A stretch of 64,000 nt of DNA, from NCBI RefSeq assembly GCF_022770205.1, contig NZ_JALEIK010000016.1, positions 58,228-122,227 on the forward strand. Direction: 5' to 3'. Positions 16,542 to 24,450 of this stretch are shown here, piece after piece. Numbering within the stretch: position 1 is the stretch's first letter; every line of letters begins with the position of its first letter. Both the position numbers and the translations under genes were made by a program. Below the pieces are notes generated by a model. It did no database searches and had not been told where the DNA came from. It saw nothing but the letters and a program-made list of their open reading frames with translations. Source of the stretch: Helicobacter sp. (GTDB lineage Bacteria; Campylobacterota; Campylobacteria; Campylobacterales; Helicobacteraceae).

Positions 16542-18226
16542 TGCGTTTTATAATTTTTGCTTTTATTTTTGCGTGTGGTTTTGCCTTTGGTGTAGGCACA
16601 ATTGCTGATGATATTAAAGCCATAAAGTCCCTAGAATTAGAGATTACAAATGCAAACCATTTTTTAGAGGATGCTAATAATTTGTGGATGAAGCGATATT
16701 CAAATTATCAATCCTACCAACAAGTTTTAGCAAATCTTACCCACACGCAAGAAGCAATTGCTAAGTTAGAGAGTAAGCCAAAAACTCTTGCAATGCGCGA
16801 TGAGTTAAGTGTTTTAAAGCGCAATCTAACAGCATTTGAACAGCAAAAAAAGGCTTTAGATATTTATAAGGATTTGCCCTTTAGGGAATTAACAGAAGCA
16901 AAAGAGCTTGAAGAGATGCCAAGCGTTACAAATCCGTTATTAATTGTGCGTGCGTATTCTTATATTAAAAAGGCTGATGAGGAATTAAAGATTTTAAATG
17001 CAAATTACAAAAGCTTAAAGAAGAATCTTGAGTGGTTAAATCAAAAGGATTCCGCACTTAAGGGCTTATTAGAAATTTACCAAACTGCATCTAATAAAGA
17101 TGGGTTAAGCAATCTGTGCCATTCAAATAATTGTCTTTTTGCGACTAAAGAAGAGGTAATAAAGGCTTATGAGGAGAATCTAAATGCACTCACTGTGCTG
17201 GAAACTACAAAAGAGGTTTTTAACACAACTTTAGAGATTTTTAACAAGGAAACACAAGAGAATAAAGTGCGTTTATTAGAACAGGTAAAGGTGCAGTTTT
17301 TCAAAGGGATTTACATAGGAATTACAATTTTAATTCTTATTGGAATCGCATTCTCACTTAAGCTTGGTGTGCGTAAATACATTCACGATCACGAACGCAT
17401 TTACACAACAAATAAAATCATTAATTTTTTAAATATCACATTGATTGTGATTATTTTGCTTTTTTCTTATCTTGATAATGTGGGCTATCTTGTTACGGTG
17501 CTAGGATTTGCATCTGCTGGTTTAGCTATTGCGATGAAAGATTTATTTATGTCTGTGCTTGGTTGGATTGTGATTGTTGTAGGTGGTGCTGTGCACGCAG
17601 GAGATAGAATTAAGGTGATAAAAGATGGGGCGGTGTATGTAGGGGATGTGTTAGACATTTCTGTGCTTAGAATTACGCTTTATGAAGACATTACGCTAAC
17701 AACTTATACAGAAAATCGCCGTGCAGGAAGGATTATTTTTGTGCCTAATAATTTTGTCTTTACCACAATGTTTTCAAACTACACGCACGGGGGAATGAAA
17801 ACGGTGTGGGATGGGATTGATTTTACTATTACCTTTGATTCTGACCACGCAAGGGCTTGCCACATTGCAAGAGAATGTGCGAAAAAATATGCCAAAGGCT
17901 ATACAGACTCCACTCGTAAGCAATTTGCAAAATTACGCGATAGATTCACTTTGCGCAATACAAATGTAGAACCACGTGTGTTTAGTTTGCTAGAACAAAA
18001 TGGAATTAAAATTTCTGTGTGGTATCTTACTAATGCTTATGCGACTTTAGCATTGCGTAGTAGTATTAGCGCAGAGATTATCAATGTAATTTTAGCAGAA
18101 CCAAACATCCAAATTGCCTATCCTAGCACAACGATATATGAAGGAAGGCGAAAGATTCCACAAGAAGAAACCTTTAAGGGCGTGCGTGTGGGAGATGGTG
18201 GGATTCCACCTGTAAATTTTAGTTAA
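16541..18226 (+). CDS. Large MscS-family mechanosensitive channel with coiled-coil periplasmic domain
   Basis: 561 residues from ATG 16541 (TTG 16538 is an alternative; ATG overlaps the aroB stop). Signal sequence at residues 1-20, then about 230 residues of helical, coiled-coil periplasmic domain. TM helices lie at about 257-275, 292-312 and 315-350. The MscS pore region is GFASAGLAIAMKDLFMSVLG followed by the beta domain GDRIKVIKDGAVYVGDV and FVPNNFVFTTMFSNYTHGG. It should release solutes at hypo-osmotic shock. Unlike small MscS it resembles MscK/YbdG-like proteins with extra N-terminal domains. Confidence 0.88.
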   Translation: MRFIIFAFIFACGFAFGVGTIADDIKAIKSLELEITNANHFLEDANNLWMKRYSNYQSYQQVLANLTHTQEAIAKLESKPKTLAMRDELSVLKRNLTAFEQQKKALDIYKDLPFRELTEAKELEEMPSVTNPLLIVRAYSYIKKADEELKILNANYKSLKKNLEWLNQKDSALKGLLEIYQTASNKDGLSNLCHSNNCLFATKEEVIKAYEENLNALTVLETTKEVFNTTLEIFNKETQENKVRLLEQVKVQFFKGIYIGITILILIGIAFSLKLGVRKYIHDHERIYTTNKIINFLNITLIVIILLFSYLDNVGYLVTVLGFASAGLAIAMKDLFMSVLGWIVIVVGGAVHAGDRIKVIKDGAVYVGDVLDISVLRITLYEDITLTTYTENRRAGRIIFVPNNFVFTTMFSNYTHGGMKTVWDGIDFTITFDSDHARACHIARECAKKYAKGYTDSTRKQFAKLRDRFTLRNTNVEPRVFSLLEQNGIKISVWYLTNAYATLALRSSISAEIINVILAEPNIQIAYPSTTIYEGRRKIPQEETFKGVRVGDGGIPPVNFS

Positions 18227-18252
18227 AAAGAATTTGATTGTAAAGAGAATTA

Positions 18253-19524
18253 ATGATAAAACAAAAAGTATATTTTAAAACCTTTGGCTGTCGGACAAAT
18301 TTGTTTGATACGCAAGTGATGATTAATGCGTTAAAAGACTTTACGCAAACGCCTTATGAAGAAGAGAGTGATATTGTGGTGGTGAATTCTTGCACGGTTA
18401 CAAATGGTGCTGATAGTGGTGTTAGGAATTATATTAACCGCTTGCAAAATGAAGGCAAAAGGATTTATTTTACAGGCTGTGGCGTGCAAACACAGGGGCG
18501 GACACTTTTGGATAAAGGGCTTGTTAGTGGAGTGTTTGGACACTCACATAAAGAAAAAATCAACACGCTTTTAAAAAAGGATTCCAACTTTTTTTTAAGT
18601 GATGATTTAGAATCTTTAGAGAATGAAATTTTAAGTGATTTTATAGGTAAAAGTCGTGCATTTATCAAAATACAAGAGGGTTGTGATTTTGCGTGTTCGT
18701 ATTGCATTATTCCTAGTGTGCGTGGTAGGGCTAGAAGTTTTCCGCAAGAGAAGGTTTTAAAACAAGTGGAGCATTTAGCGCAAAAGGGTTTTAGTGAGTT
18801 TATTATCACAGGCACTAATATGGGAAGTTGGGGGAAGGATTTTGGTTTAAAGATTGCCACGCTTGTGGAGTCTTTATGTGCAATCTCAACCTTAAAGCGT
18901 CTAAGAATTGGAAGTTTAGAGCCATCACAAATTGACGCACATTTTTTAAATGCATTAGAAAATCATAAGATTGAACGCCATTTGCATATCGCTTTGCAAC
19001 ACACTTCTCCTAAAATGCTAAAGATTATGAATCGTTGCAACACTTTTGAAAAAGACTTAGAATTATTTAATACATTAAGTGAAAAAGGATTTGCATTAGG
19101 GAGTGATTTTATTGTAGGGCATCCTGGAGAAAGTGAAGAAATATGGAAAGAAGCATTTAAGAATTTTTGTAAATTTTCTTTAACACATTTGCATAGTTTT
19201 ATTTACTCTCCGCGCGATAATACACCTTCTGCGTTGCTTAAGGATAGAATTAATGGAAATACTGCAAAGGAGAGAAAAAGACAGATTGAAGAAAAGGTGC
19301 AGGAGAATAATTTAAAGTTTAGAAAAGCATTGTGTGAAAAAAGGATTCCTTTAAATGTTTTGATTGAAGATGTAGCATTACAAGATTCTAATTATGTCGC
19401 ACAAGGTTTTGATGAATATTATAATAAAGTTCAAATTATTTCTAAAAAGCCTATTTTAAAAGATAGTTGGATAAAGATAGAAAGCTTTAGCCCAAAAATG
19501 GATAAAAATTATGCAGAAATTTAA
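18253..19524 (+). CDS. mtaB: tRNA t6A37 methylthiotransferase MtaB (MiaB-like)
   Basis: Radical-SAM enzyme that turns t6A37 into ms2t6A37 in tRNAs reading ANN codons. Residues 1-110 are the UPF0004 domain with three cysteines (FGCRTN, NSCTV, TGCG). The radical-SAM CxxxCxxC motif is EGCDFACSYCIIPSVRGRAR at about residues 140-160. A short TRAM-like C-terminus follows. The 423-residue length fits MtaB rather than MiaB, which is encoded elsewhere. It overlaps the FtsH paralogue by 14 bases. Confidence 0.92.
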   Translation: MIKQKVYFKTFGCRTNLFDTQVMINALKDFTQTPYEEESDIVVVNSCTVTNGADSGVRNYINRLQNEGKRIYFTGCGVQTQGRTLLDKGLVSGVFGHSHKEKINTLLKKDSNFFLSDDLESLENEILSDFIGKSRAFIKIQEGCDFACSYCIIPSVRGRARSFPQEKVLKQVEHLAQKGFSEFIITGTNMGSWGKDFGLKIATLVESLCAISTLKRLRIGSLEPSQIDAHFLNALENHKIERHLHIALQHTSPKMLKIMNRCNTFEKDLELFNTLSEKGFALGSDFIVGHPGESEEIWKEAFKNFCKFSLTHLHSFIYSPRDNTPSALLKDRINGNTAKERKRQIEEKVQENNLKFRKALCEKRIPLNVLIEDVALQDSNYVAQGFDEYYNKVQIISKKPILKDSWIKIESFSPKMDKNYAEI

Positions 19525-21187
19525 AGCCTTATATGTCGGAATTCTAGCAATTTTCTTAGCTGGAATCTTATTTGGTGTGATGTTTTTAAAACAAGATGTG
19601 CGTTTAATTAGTGCAATAAAACTCCAAAGTTTATTAGAACAAAATCTCCCAGAAATTGTAACTATTAAGGGAGAGTATTTGTATTTTACACTCAATGGGC
19701 AGCGATATAAGATTGCAAAAGAGAGTGTGGATTTACAAGCCCTTGGACAAAAAGTTCCTTTAGAGATTAAGGAGGAATGGAGTTTGTGGCGCAATGCAGT
19801 GGAAATTATTGCGATTTTTGGTGCAGTGTTTATGGTGCTCTTATTTTTCTTTGCCTTTAAACAGAGTAAAATCGCACAAAGTAAACCAAAGCCAAAAGAG
19901 GATTCCATAAGCACTCCAAATGTTGCTAAAACTCTAGTAAGCGATGCTTTTGCCCTCCATCACATTAAGCCAATTAGTTCAAATGTTACTTTTGCTGATG
20001 TTGCTGGGATTAGTGAAGCAAAAAATGAATTAGAAGAAATCATTGATTATTTAAAATCTCCTAAAAAATACCAAGATTTTGGTGTTAAACTCCCTAAGGG
20101 TGTGCTTTTAGTAGGTGTCCCCGGAGTTGGAAAAACACTGATTGCAAAGGCGTTAGCTGGCGAGGCACAAGTGCCGTTTTTTTATCAAAGTGGGGCAAGT
20201 TTTGTGCAAATTTATGTGGGAATGGGTGCAAAAAGGGTGCACGATTTATTCACAAAGGCGAAATTAAATGCACCCTCTATTGTGTTTATTGATGAAATTG
20301 ATGCGGTGGGTAAGGCGCGTGGAAATATGCGCAATGATGAAAGAGAAGCGACACTTAATCAGCTTTTAACAGAGATGGATGGGTTTGAGGATAGTTCTGG
20401 AGTGATTGTTATTGGTGCTACAAATAATATGGAATCTCTTGATGAAGCGTTATTGCGTAGTGGGAGATTTGATAGAAGGATTTTTGTAGAGTTACCAAAT
20501 TTGCAAGAACGCATTAAGATTTTGCAAGTGCATACACGCAATAAGCGCTGTGATTTTGATTATGAGGAGATTTCTAAGCTTTGTGTGGGTTTTAGTGGTG
20601 CTGCACTTGCATCGCTGATTAATGAAGCAGCCCTTTGTGCGATTAAAAGGGGTTCGGAAGTTATTACCAAAGAGGATATTTTAAGTGTGCGTGACAAAGT
20701 AATGCTAGGGGTGCGTAAAAAATTAAGCTTTAGCGATAAAGAGCGTGAAATTTTGGCGTATTATCAAGCGGCAAAGGCATTTAGTGCATATGCCCTAGAA
20801 GTTCCTTTTGAAAAAATTACTTTAATGAGCGATGGGTTAAAGTATGCTGATAAAGAGTTTTTGAGTAAAAATGAAATGGAAAGTCAAATCAAGATTCATT
20901 TATCTGGAATTGCGGCTTTAGAGTTACTTTTTGAGGAACGCTATTCGCACGCAAAGGTGGATTTAGATAGAGCAAAAACAATTGCGCATAAAATGGCGGA
21001 ATCTTATGGAATGGGGGAGTATCTTTTAGGGCGTGAAGAAGATGTGTTAAAAATTTTGGAAAATTGTAAAAATGAGCGTTTTAAATTTTTTAAGAATTAT
21101 CGTTTGATTTTAGATTCCATTAAAAATGCACTTTTGACAAATGAAAAGTTAGAGTATGTTGAAGTTGGTAATATTATTAATGCGTAA
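19511..21187 (+). CDS. FtsH-type membrane AAA+ ATPase with degenerate protease site
   Basis: 558 residues. TM1 about 7-26, periplasmic domain, TM2 about 97-116. The AAA module is intact: Walker A GVPGVGKT (202-209), pore loop FVQIYVGMG (231-239), Walker B IVFIDEID (257-264), second region of homology with RSGRFDRRIFV (316-326). The peptidase domain is recognisable, but where FtsH has the zinc motif HEAGH this protein has YQAAK (residues 418-422). Both zinc histidines and the catalytic glutamate are lost, although the region of the third ligand (VDLDRAKTIAHKM) remains. It is therefore predicted to be an ATP-driven unfoldase or assembly factor, not a protease. The genuine ftsH must lie elsewhere. 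It sits in the aroB-mscS-mtaB operon. Confidence 0.9.
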   Translation: MQKFKALYVGILAIFLAGILFGVMFLKQDVRLISAIKLQSLLEQNLPEIVTIKGEYLYFTLNGQRYKIAKESVDLQALGQKVPLEIKEEWSLWRNAVEIIAIFGAVFMVLLFFFAFKQSKIAQSKPKPKEDSISTPNVAKTLVSDAFALHHIKPISSNVTFADVAGISEAKNELEEIIDYLKSPKKYQDFGVKLPKGVLLVGVPGVGKTLIAKALAGEAQVPFFYQSGASFVQIYVGMGAKRVHDLFTKAKLNAPSIVFIDEIDAVGKARGNMRNDEREATLNQLLTEMDGFEDSSGVIVIGATNNMESLDEALLRSGRFDRRIFVELPNLQERIKILQVHTRNKRCDFDYEEISKLCVGFSGAALASLINEAALCAIKRGSEVITKEDILSVRDKVMLGVRKKLSFSDKEREILAYYQAAKAFSAYALEVPFEKITLMSDGLKYADKEFLSKNEMESQIKIHLSGIAALELLFEERYSHAKVDLDRAKTIAHKMAESYGMGEYLLGREEDVLKILENCKNERFKFFKNYRLILDSIKNALLTNEKLEYVEVGNIINA

Positions 21188-21197
21188 GTGATTTTCA

Positions 21198-21548
21198 ATG
21201 AGTGTGTTTTTTGGACAGAGTGAAAAGCTGGAATCCTTTTTTAAGATTCCACAATATTTATATGGAGATTTTAGCGTTTTTGGGGTGGATGTCCATTGTA
21301 AAGAAGCGGTGGAATTTTCATTAAAAAGATTAAAAGAAAATCGGCGTATAGAAATCTTGGTGCTTACGCATTTGGGATTTAAAACAGGGTTTCAAGATTT
21401 CTTAAAAAATCTACATTTAAAAGACTTGCAAGCAATCCGAGCTTTTGGGACTAAAATTTACTTTTTTTTAAAGGAGTCAAAAAGGAATCCACAATTGGAA
21501 ACCTATAAGAGTCTAGCAGAAAATGGGATTGTTTTTTGTATGTATTAA
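21198..21548 (+). CDS. Conserved hypothetical protein after the FtsH paralogue
   Basis: 116 residues, no signal peptide or membrane segment. The alternating strand/helix pattern (RIEILVLTHLGF, IRAFGTKIYFFLKES, NGIVFCMY) suggests a small alpha/beta fold. I do not recognise a domain. It begins 10 bases after the FtsH paralogue and I recall a similarly placed small gene in H. pylori, so it probably belongs to that transcription unit. It ends convergently with the next gene in a shared TTAA (21545-21548). Confidence 0.75.
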   Translation: MSVFFGQSEKLESFFKIPQYLYGDFSVFGVDVHCKEAVEFSLKRLKENRRIEILVLTHLGFKTGFQDFLKNLHLKDLQAIRAFGTKIYFFLKESKRNPQLETYKSLAENGIVFCMY

Positions 21549-21880
21549 TAGGATTTTTGTCTGCATTCCCATTCTATGCTTTTTGCAACTAAGCTTCCAT
21601 TTGCCTGAGGTAATGCTTCTACTTCTACAAACATTCCTGTTTTTAAGGCACTAAATTCTTCGCGAGTATCCTTGCCAAAAATTCCGCAATCATCACCTTT
21701 AAGCTTAGTATGAGGGAGAACTTGAACGATAATTTCTCTGTTTGCGCTAGAGAGAGAAATTATTTTTTGGGCATTATCAATTTTTGTAATTTGTCCGTAA
21801 ATTTCAATATCAGAATCTGCTAAAAGTTGGGAGAGAGAGAAGCTTAGAATGAAAGCTCTAATTAGAATTTTTTTGAACAT
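21545..21880 (-). CDS. Exported DUF5666-like (OB-fold) protein
   Basis: 111 residues with a signal peptide (about 1-21, LIRAFILSFSLSQLLA). The mature part, beginning SDIEIYGQITKIDNAQKI, alternates short strands and has the KTGMFVEVEA motif seen in DUF5666/OB-like periplasmic proteins. Two cysteines (DDCGIFG and EWECRQ) could form a disulfide. Function is unknown. Monocistronic, with AAGGA before ATG 21880. Confidence 0.75.
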   Translation of the reverse strand: MFKKILIRAFILSFSLSQLLADSDIEIYGQITKIDNAQKIISLSSANREIIVQVLPHTKLKGDDCGIFGKDTREEFSALKTGMFVEVEALPQANGSLVAKSIEWECRQKSY

Positions 21881-21971
21881 TTTGCATCCTTATTTTGATT
21901 TAAGAGAGTTAGATTTTACCAAGATTTTGTTAATATTGCATTAATTTTTATAGGACAAATAAAGGTTTATT

Positions 21972-22925
21972 TTGGAATCCCTTATTAAGAGAAACACATT
22001 AATGTTAGCCCCCTTAGCGGGGTATAGCGATTTACCCTTGCGTGAGGTGGCAAAGAAGTTTGGGGCAGATATTACGGTGAGTGAAATGATTAGTGTGCAC
22101 GCCTTGGCATTTAAAAATAAGAAAACACTTAAAATGGTAGAAAAATCTCCCCTTGAAACACCTTTTGCTCTGCAGATTGCAGGCAATGATTTTAGTATTA
22201 TTAAGCGTGCGGTAGAATATTTAAATACTTTAAAGAATGAAATCCAAATTTTAGATTTAAATTGCGGTTGTCCAGCTCCTAAGGTTTCTAGCCACGGCAG
22301 CGGTAGCTCCTTGCTTAAGGATTTAAAGAAATTGGTTGAGATTTTAAGCTTTGTTAAAGAAATTAGCGAGATTCCTTATTTAAGTGTGAAAGTGCGTTTA
22401 GGCTTTGACAAAAAGATTCCTTTAGAAATTGCGCAAGCTTTAAAGGATGCTCCTATTGATTATGTTGTGGTGCATGGGAGAACAAGAGCAGATGGTTATA
22501 AAAAGGAAAAAATTGATTATGATTCTATTGCGCTTATAAAGCGGAATCTAAAAGTTCCACTCATTGCAAACGGAGAGATTAATAGCGTTAAAAAGAGCCA
22601 AGAAGTTTTAGAAATAACAGGGGCTGATGGTGTGATGATAGGGCGTGCGGCGGTGGAGAAACCTTGGATATTTGCACAGATTAAACAAGGGAGTGTTGCT
22701 GAGAGTGTAGAGTTAAGAAAATGTGTTGTGCTAGAGCATTTTGACCGGATGGTTAGTTTTAGAGGGGATTATGGTGCGATTATGTTTAGAAAAAATCTAC
22801 ACGCCTATTCTAAAGGACTAAAGGGTGCAAGTGAGTTTAGAAGCAGGGTAAATGCAATCACAGAGCCTCCGCTAATGCGTGAAGCAATTTTAGAGTTTTT
22901 TAATGCAGCAGAATTTGAAAGTTAA
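21972..22925 (+). CDS. dusB: tRNA-dihydrouridine synthase (DusB-like)
   Basis: FMN-dependent TIM-barrel enzyme reducing uridines in tRNA D-loops. Motifs: MLAPLAGYSDLPLREVAKKFG at the N-terminus, the catalytic-cysteine loop LDLNCGCPAPKVSSHGSGS (residues 92-110), the VHGRTRADGY region and GADGVMIGRAAVEKPWIF. 317 residues from TTG 21972, which has AAAGG 6 bases upstream; the next ATG (22002) would cut into the first strand. It ends convergently with murJ in a shared TTAA. Confidence 0.92.
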   Translation: MESLIKRNTLMLAPLAGYSDLPLREVAKKFGADITVSEMISVHALAFKNKKTLKMVEKSPLETPFALQIAGNDFSIIKRAVEYLNTLKNEIQILDLNCGCPAPKVSSHGSGSSLLKDLKKLVEILSFVKEISEIPYLSVKVRLGFDKKIPLEIAQALKDAPIDYVVVHGRTRADGYKKEKIDYDSIALIKRNLKVPLIANGEINSVKKSQEVLEITGADGVMIGRAAVEKPWIFAQIKQGSVAESVELRKCVVLEHFDRMVSFRGDYGAIMFRKNLHAYSKGLKGASEFRSRVNAITEPPLMREAILEFFNAAEFES

Positions 22926-24346
22926 ATCTTAAAAATGTATTGTTTAAAACCTAAAATCACTAGGTATTCTAATCCCAAAAGCCCACAAGTGATGCAAATC
23001 AGTTTTAAATTCCATAGGATTTTAAAAAATTTTTGCCAGCTAAAATAATGTAGCGTCAAAAAAAACACCACAAATCCGCTAATGCTCCCAGCAAATGCTA
23101 ATCCAACTGCTCCAAAAAATTGCATTAAAATTAGTGAAAAGATGGTGCCAACAAGTAAGGAAAAGGCTGAAATTTTTGCCGCTAGAGCTTGCTTGCTGTA
23201 AGAATAAAGCCACAAAGAAAAAATCCTAGAAAGCCCAAAGGGCAGTAGTCCTATTAGATAAGCCCCAAACACGCTAGCACACATTAAAGTATCCTCGCGC
23301 GTAAATTTGCCACGCTCAAAGAGTAGCCAAATCATCTCATCTTTTAAAAGGGTTCCACCTAGCGTGCAAAGACTAAGTAGGACAAAAAGCAGCCAAAAGG
23401 ATTTTGCAAGCGCATTAATTGCTTCTTTTTCTTTAGATTCCTTGATGTATTTAGCGACTAAGGGAAAAAGTGCAGTGGATGTTGCAATGGCAAAAACGGC
23501 TAGTGGGAGTTGGAAAATGCGATTTGCATAGTAAAGATAGGAGATTGCACCGCTTGCTAAAAAAGATGCAAGCAATGTGTCAATAAAAGATGCAATTTGT
23601 GCAGTGGAGCTTCCAAGCATTGCGGGGAAAAACTGCTTGAAGAACTGCTTTATACTTGCATTAATGCTGTTTTTGCGATTCTGTTTTGTGGAATCCTTTA
23701 GCTCTTTAGCTCCACAAAAAAGCAATTTTAAAAAACCTAAATTATACATAGGAATAAAGTGTAAAGCAATTTGTGCAATACCCCCAGCAAGAACTCCATA
23801 GCTTAGAATTAAAACCGCTTCATAAGCTTCGCTATTTTGTGCTAGCAAAAGGGAAATAATCATTGCAAGATTTAAAAGAGCAGGAGAGTATGCCCAAGCA
23901 GTGAAATTGCGTTTGTATTGTAGCATAGCCCCAAAGAGTGTAACAATAAAAACTAAAGGCAAATACCAAAAATTTATTGCAACTAAAGGTGCAGTGAGCG
24001 CAATAAGCTCTTTAGAGAATCCAAAGGCTAGAAGTTTAGTGATTGGCTCACTAAATAGAGAAACAAAAAGACAAAGGGCTAGCAAAATTGTGCAGAAAAT
24101 TAATCCAATTTTTAATGCAAAGCCTCCGCGCAAGCGCGCTTTAAAAAATCCGGGCAAAAAGGATTGATTAAATGCGCCTTCTCCAAAAATACGGCGAAAG
24201 AGATTTGGTAGCTTAAAAGCAACAAAAAACATATCGCTATACATTCCAGCCCCTAAAGTGTTAGCAGTGAGCAAATCACGGAAGAAGCCTAGAATCCTAG
24301 AAGTTAGGATTCCGCTAGAGTTGGTGAAAAAGCCTTTTAGAAACAT
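22922..24346 (-). CDS. murJ: Lipid II flippase MurJ (MviN)
   Basis: Inner-membrane MOP-superfamily transporter that flips the peptidoglycan precursor lipid II. About 13-14 TM helices over 474 residues. The N-terminus FFTNSSGILTSRILGFFRD and the RRIFGEGAFNQSFLP motif (residues 52-66) are diagnostic, including conserved Arg residues of the cavity. It is divergent from fapA with a 104-base gap. murJ-fapA-ruvA neighbours are conserved in Helicobacter as I recall. Confidence 0.95.
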   Translation of the reverse strand: MFLKGFFTNSSGILTSRILGFFRDLLTANTLGAGMYSDMFFVAFKLPNLFRRIFGEGAFNQSFLPGFFKARLRGGFALKIGLIFCTILLALCLFVSLFSEPITKLLAFGFSKELIALTAPLVAINFWYLPLVFIVTLFGAMLQYKRNFTAWAYSPALLNLAMIISLLLAQNSEAYEAVLILSYGVLAGGIAQIALHFIPMYNLGFLKLLFCGAKELKDSTKQNRKNSINASIKQFFKQFFPAMLGSSTAQIASFIDTLLASFLASGAISYLYYANRIFQLPLAVFAIATSTALFPLVAKYIKESKEKEAINALAKSFWLLFVLLSLCTLGGTLLKDEMIWLLFERGKFTREDTLMCASVFGAYLIGLLPFGLSRIFSLWLYSYSKQALAAKISAFSLLVGTIFSLILMQFFGAVGLAFAGSISGFVVFFLTLHYFSWQKFFKILWNLKLICITCGLLGLEYLVILGFKQYIFKI

Positions 24347-24450
24347 TGCGCATTCTCTTTTTTGTGATGAAAATCAAAAATTTAAATTAAACTTATAGCA
24401 AGATTTGGCTAAAATTAGATGTTTATTTTTACATAAAAGGTTTTAGAGAT

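Noticed and set aside
24347..24450. Sigma-54 or sigma-28 promoter before the FapA-like gene
   Set aside because: No GG-N10-GC pair or sigma-28 box with correct spacing; the DUF342-flagellum link alone is not enough.
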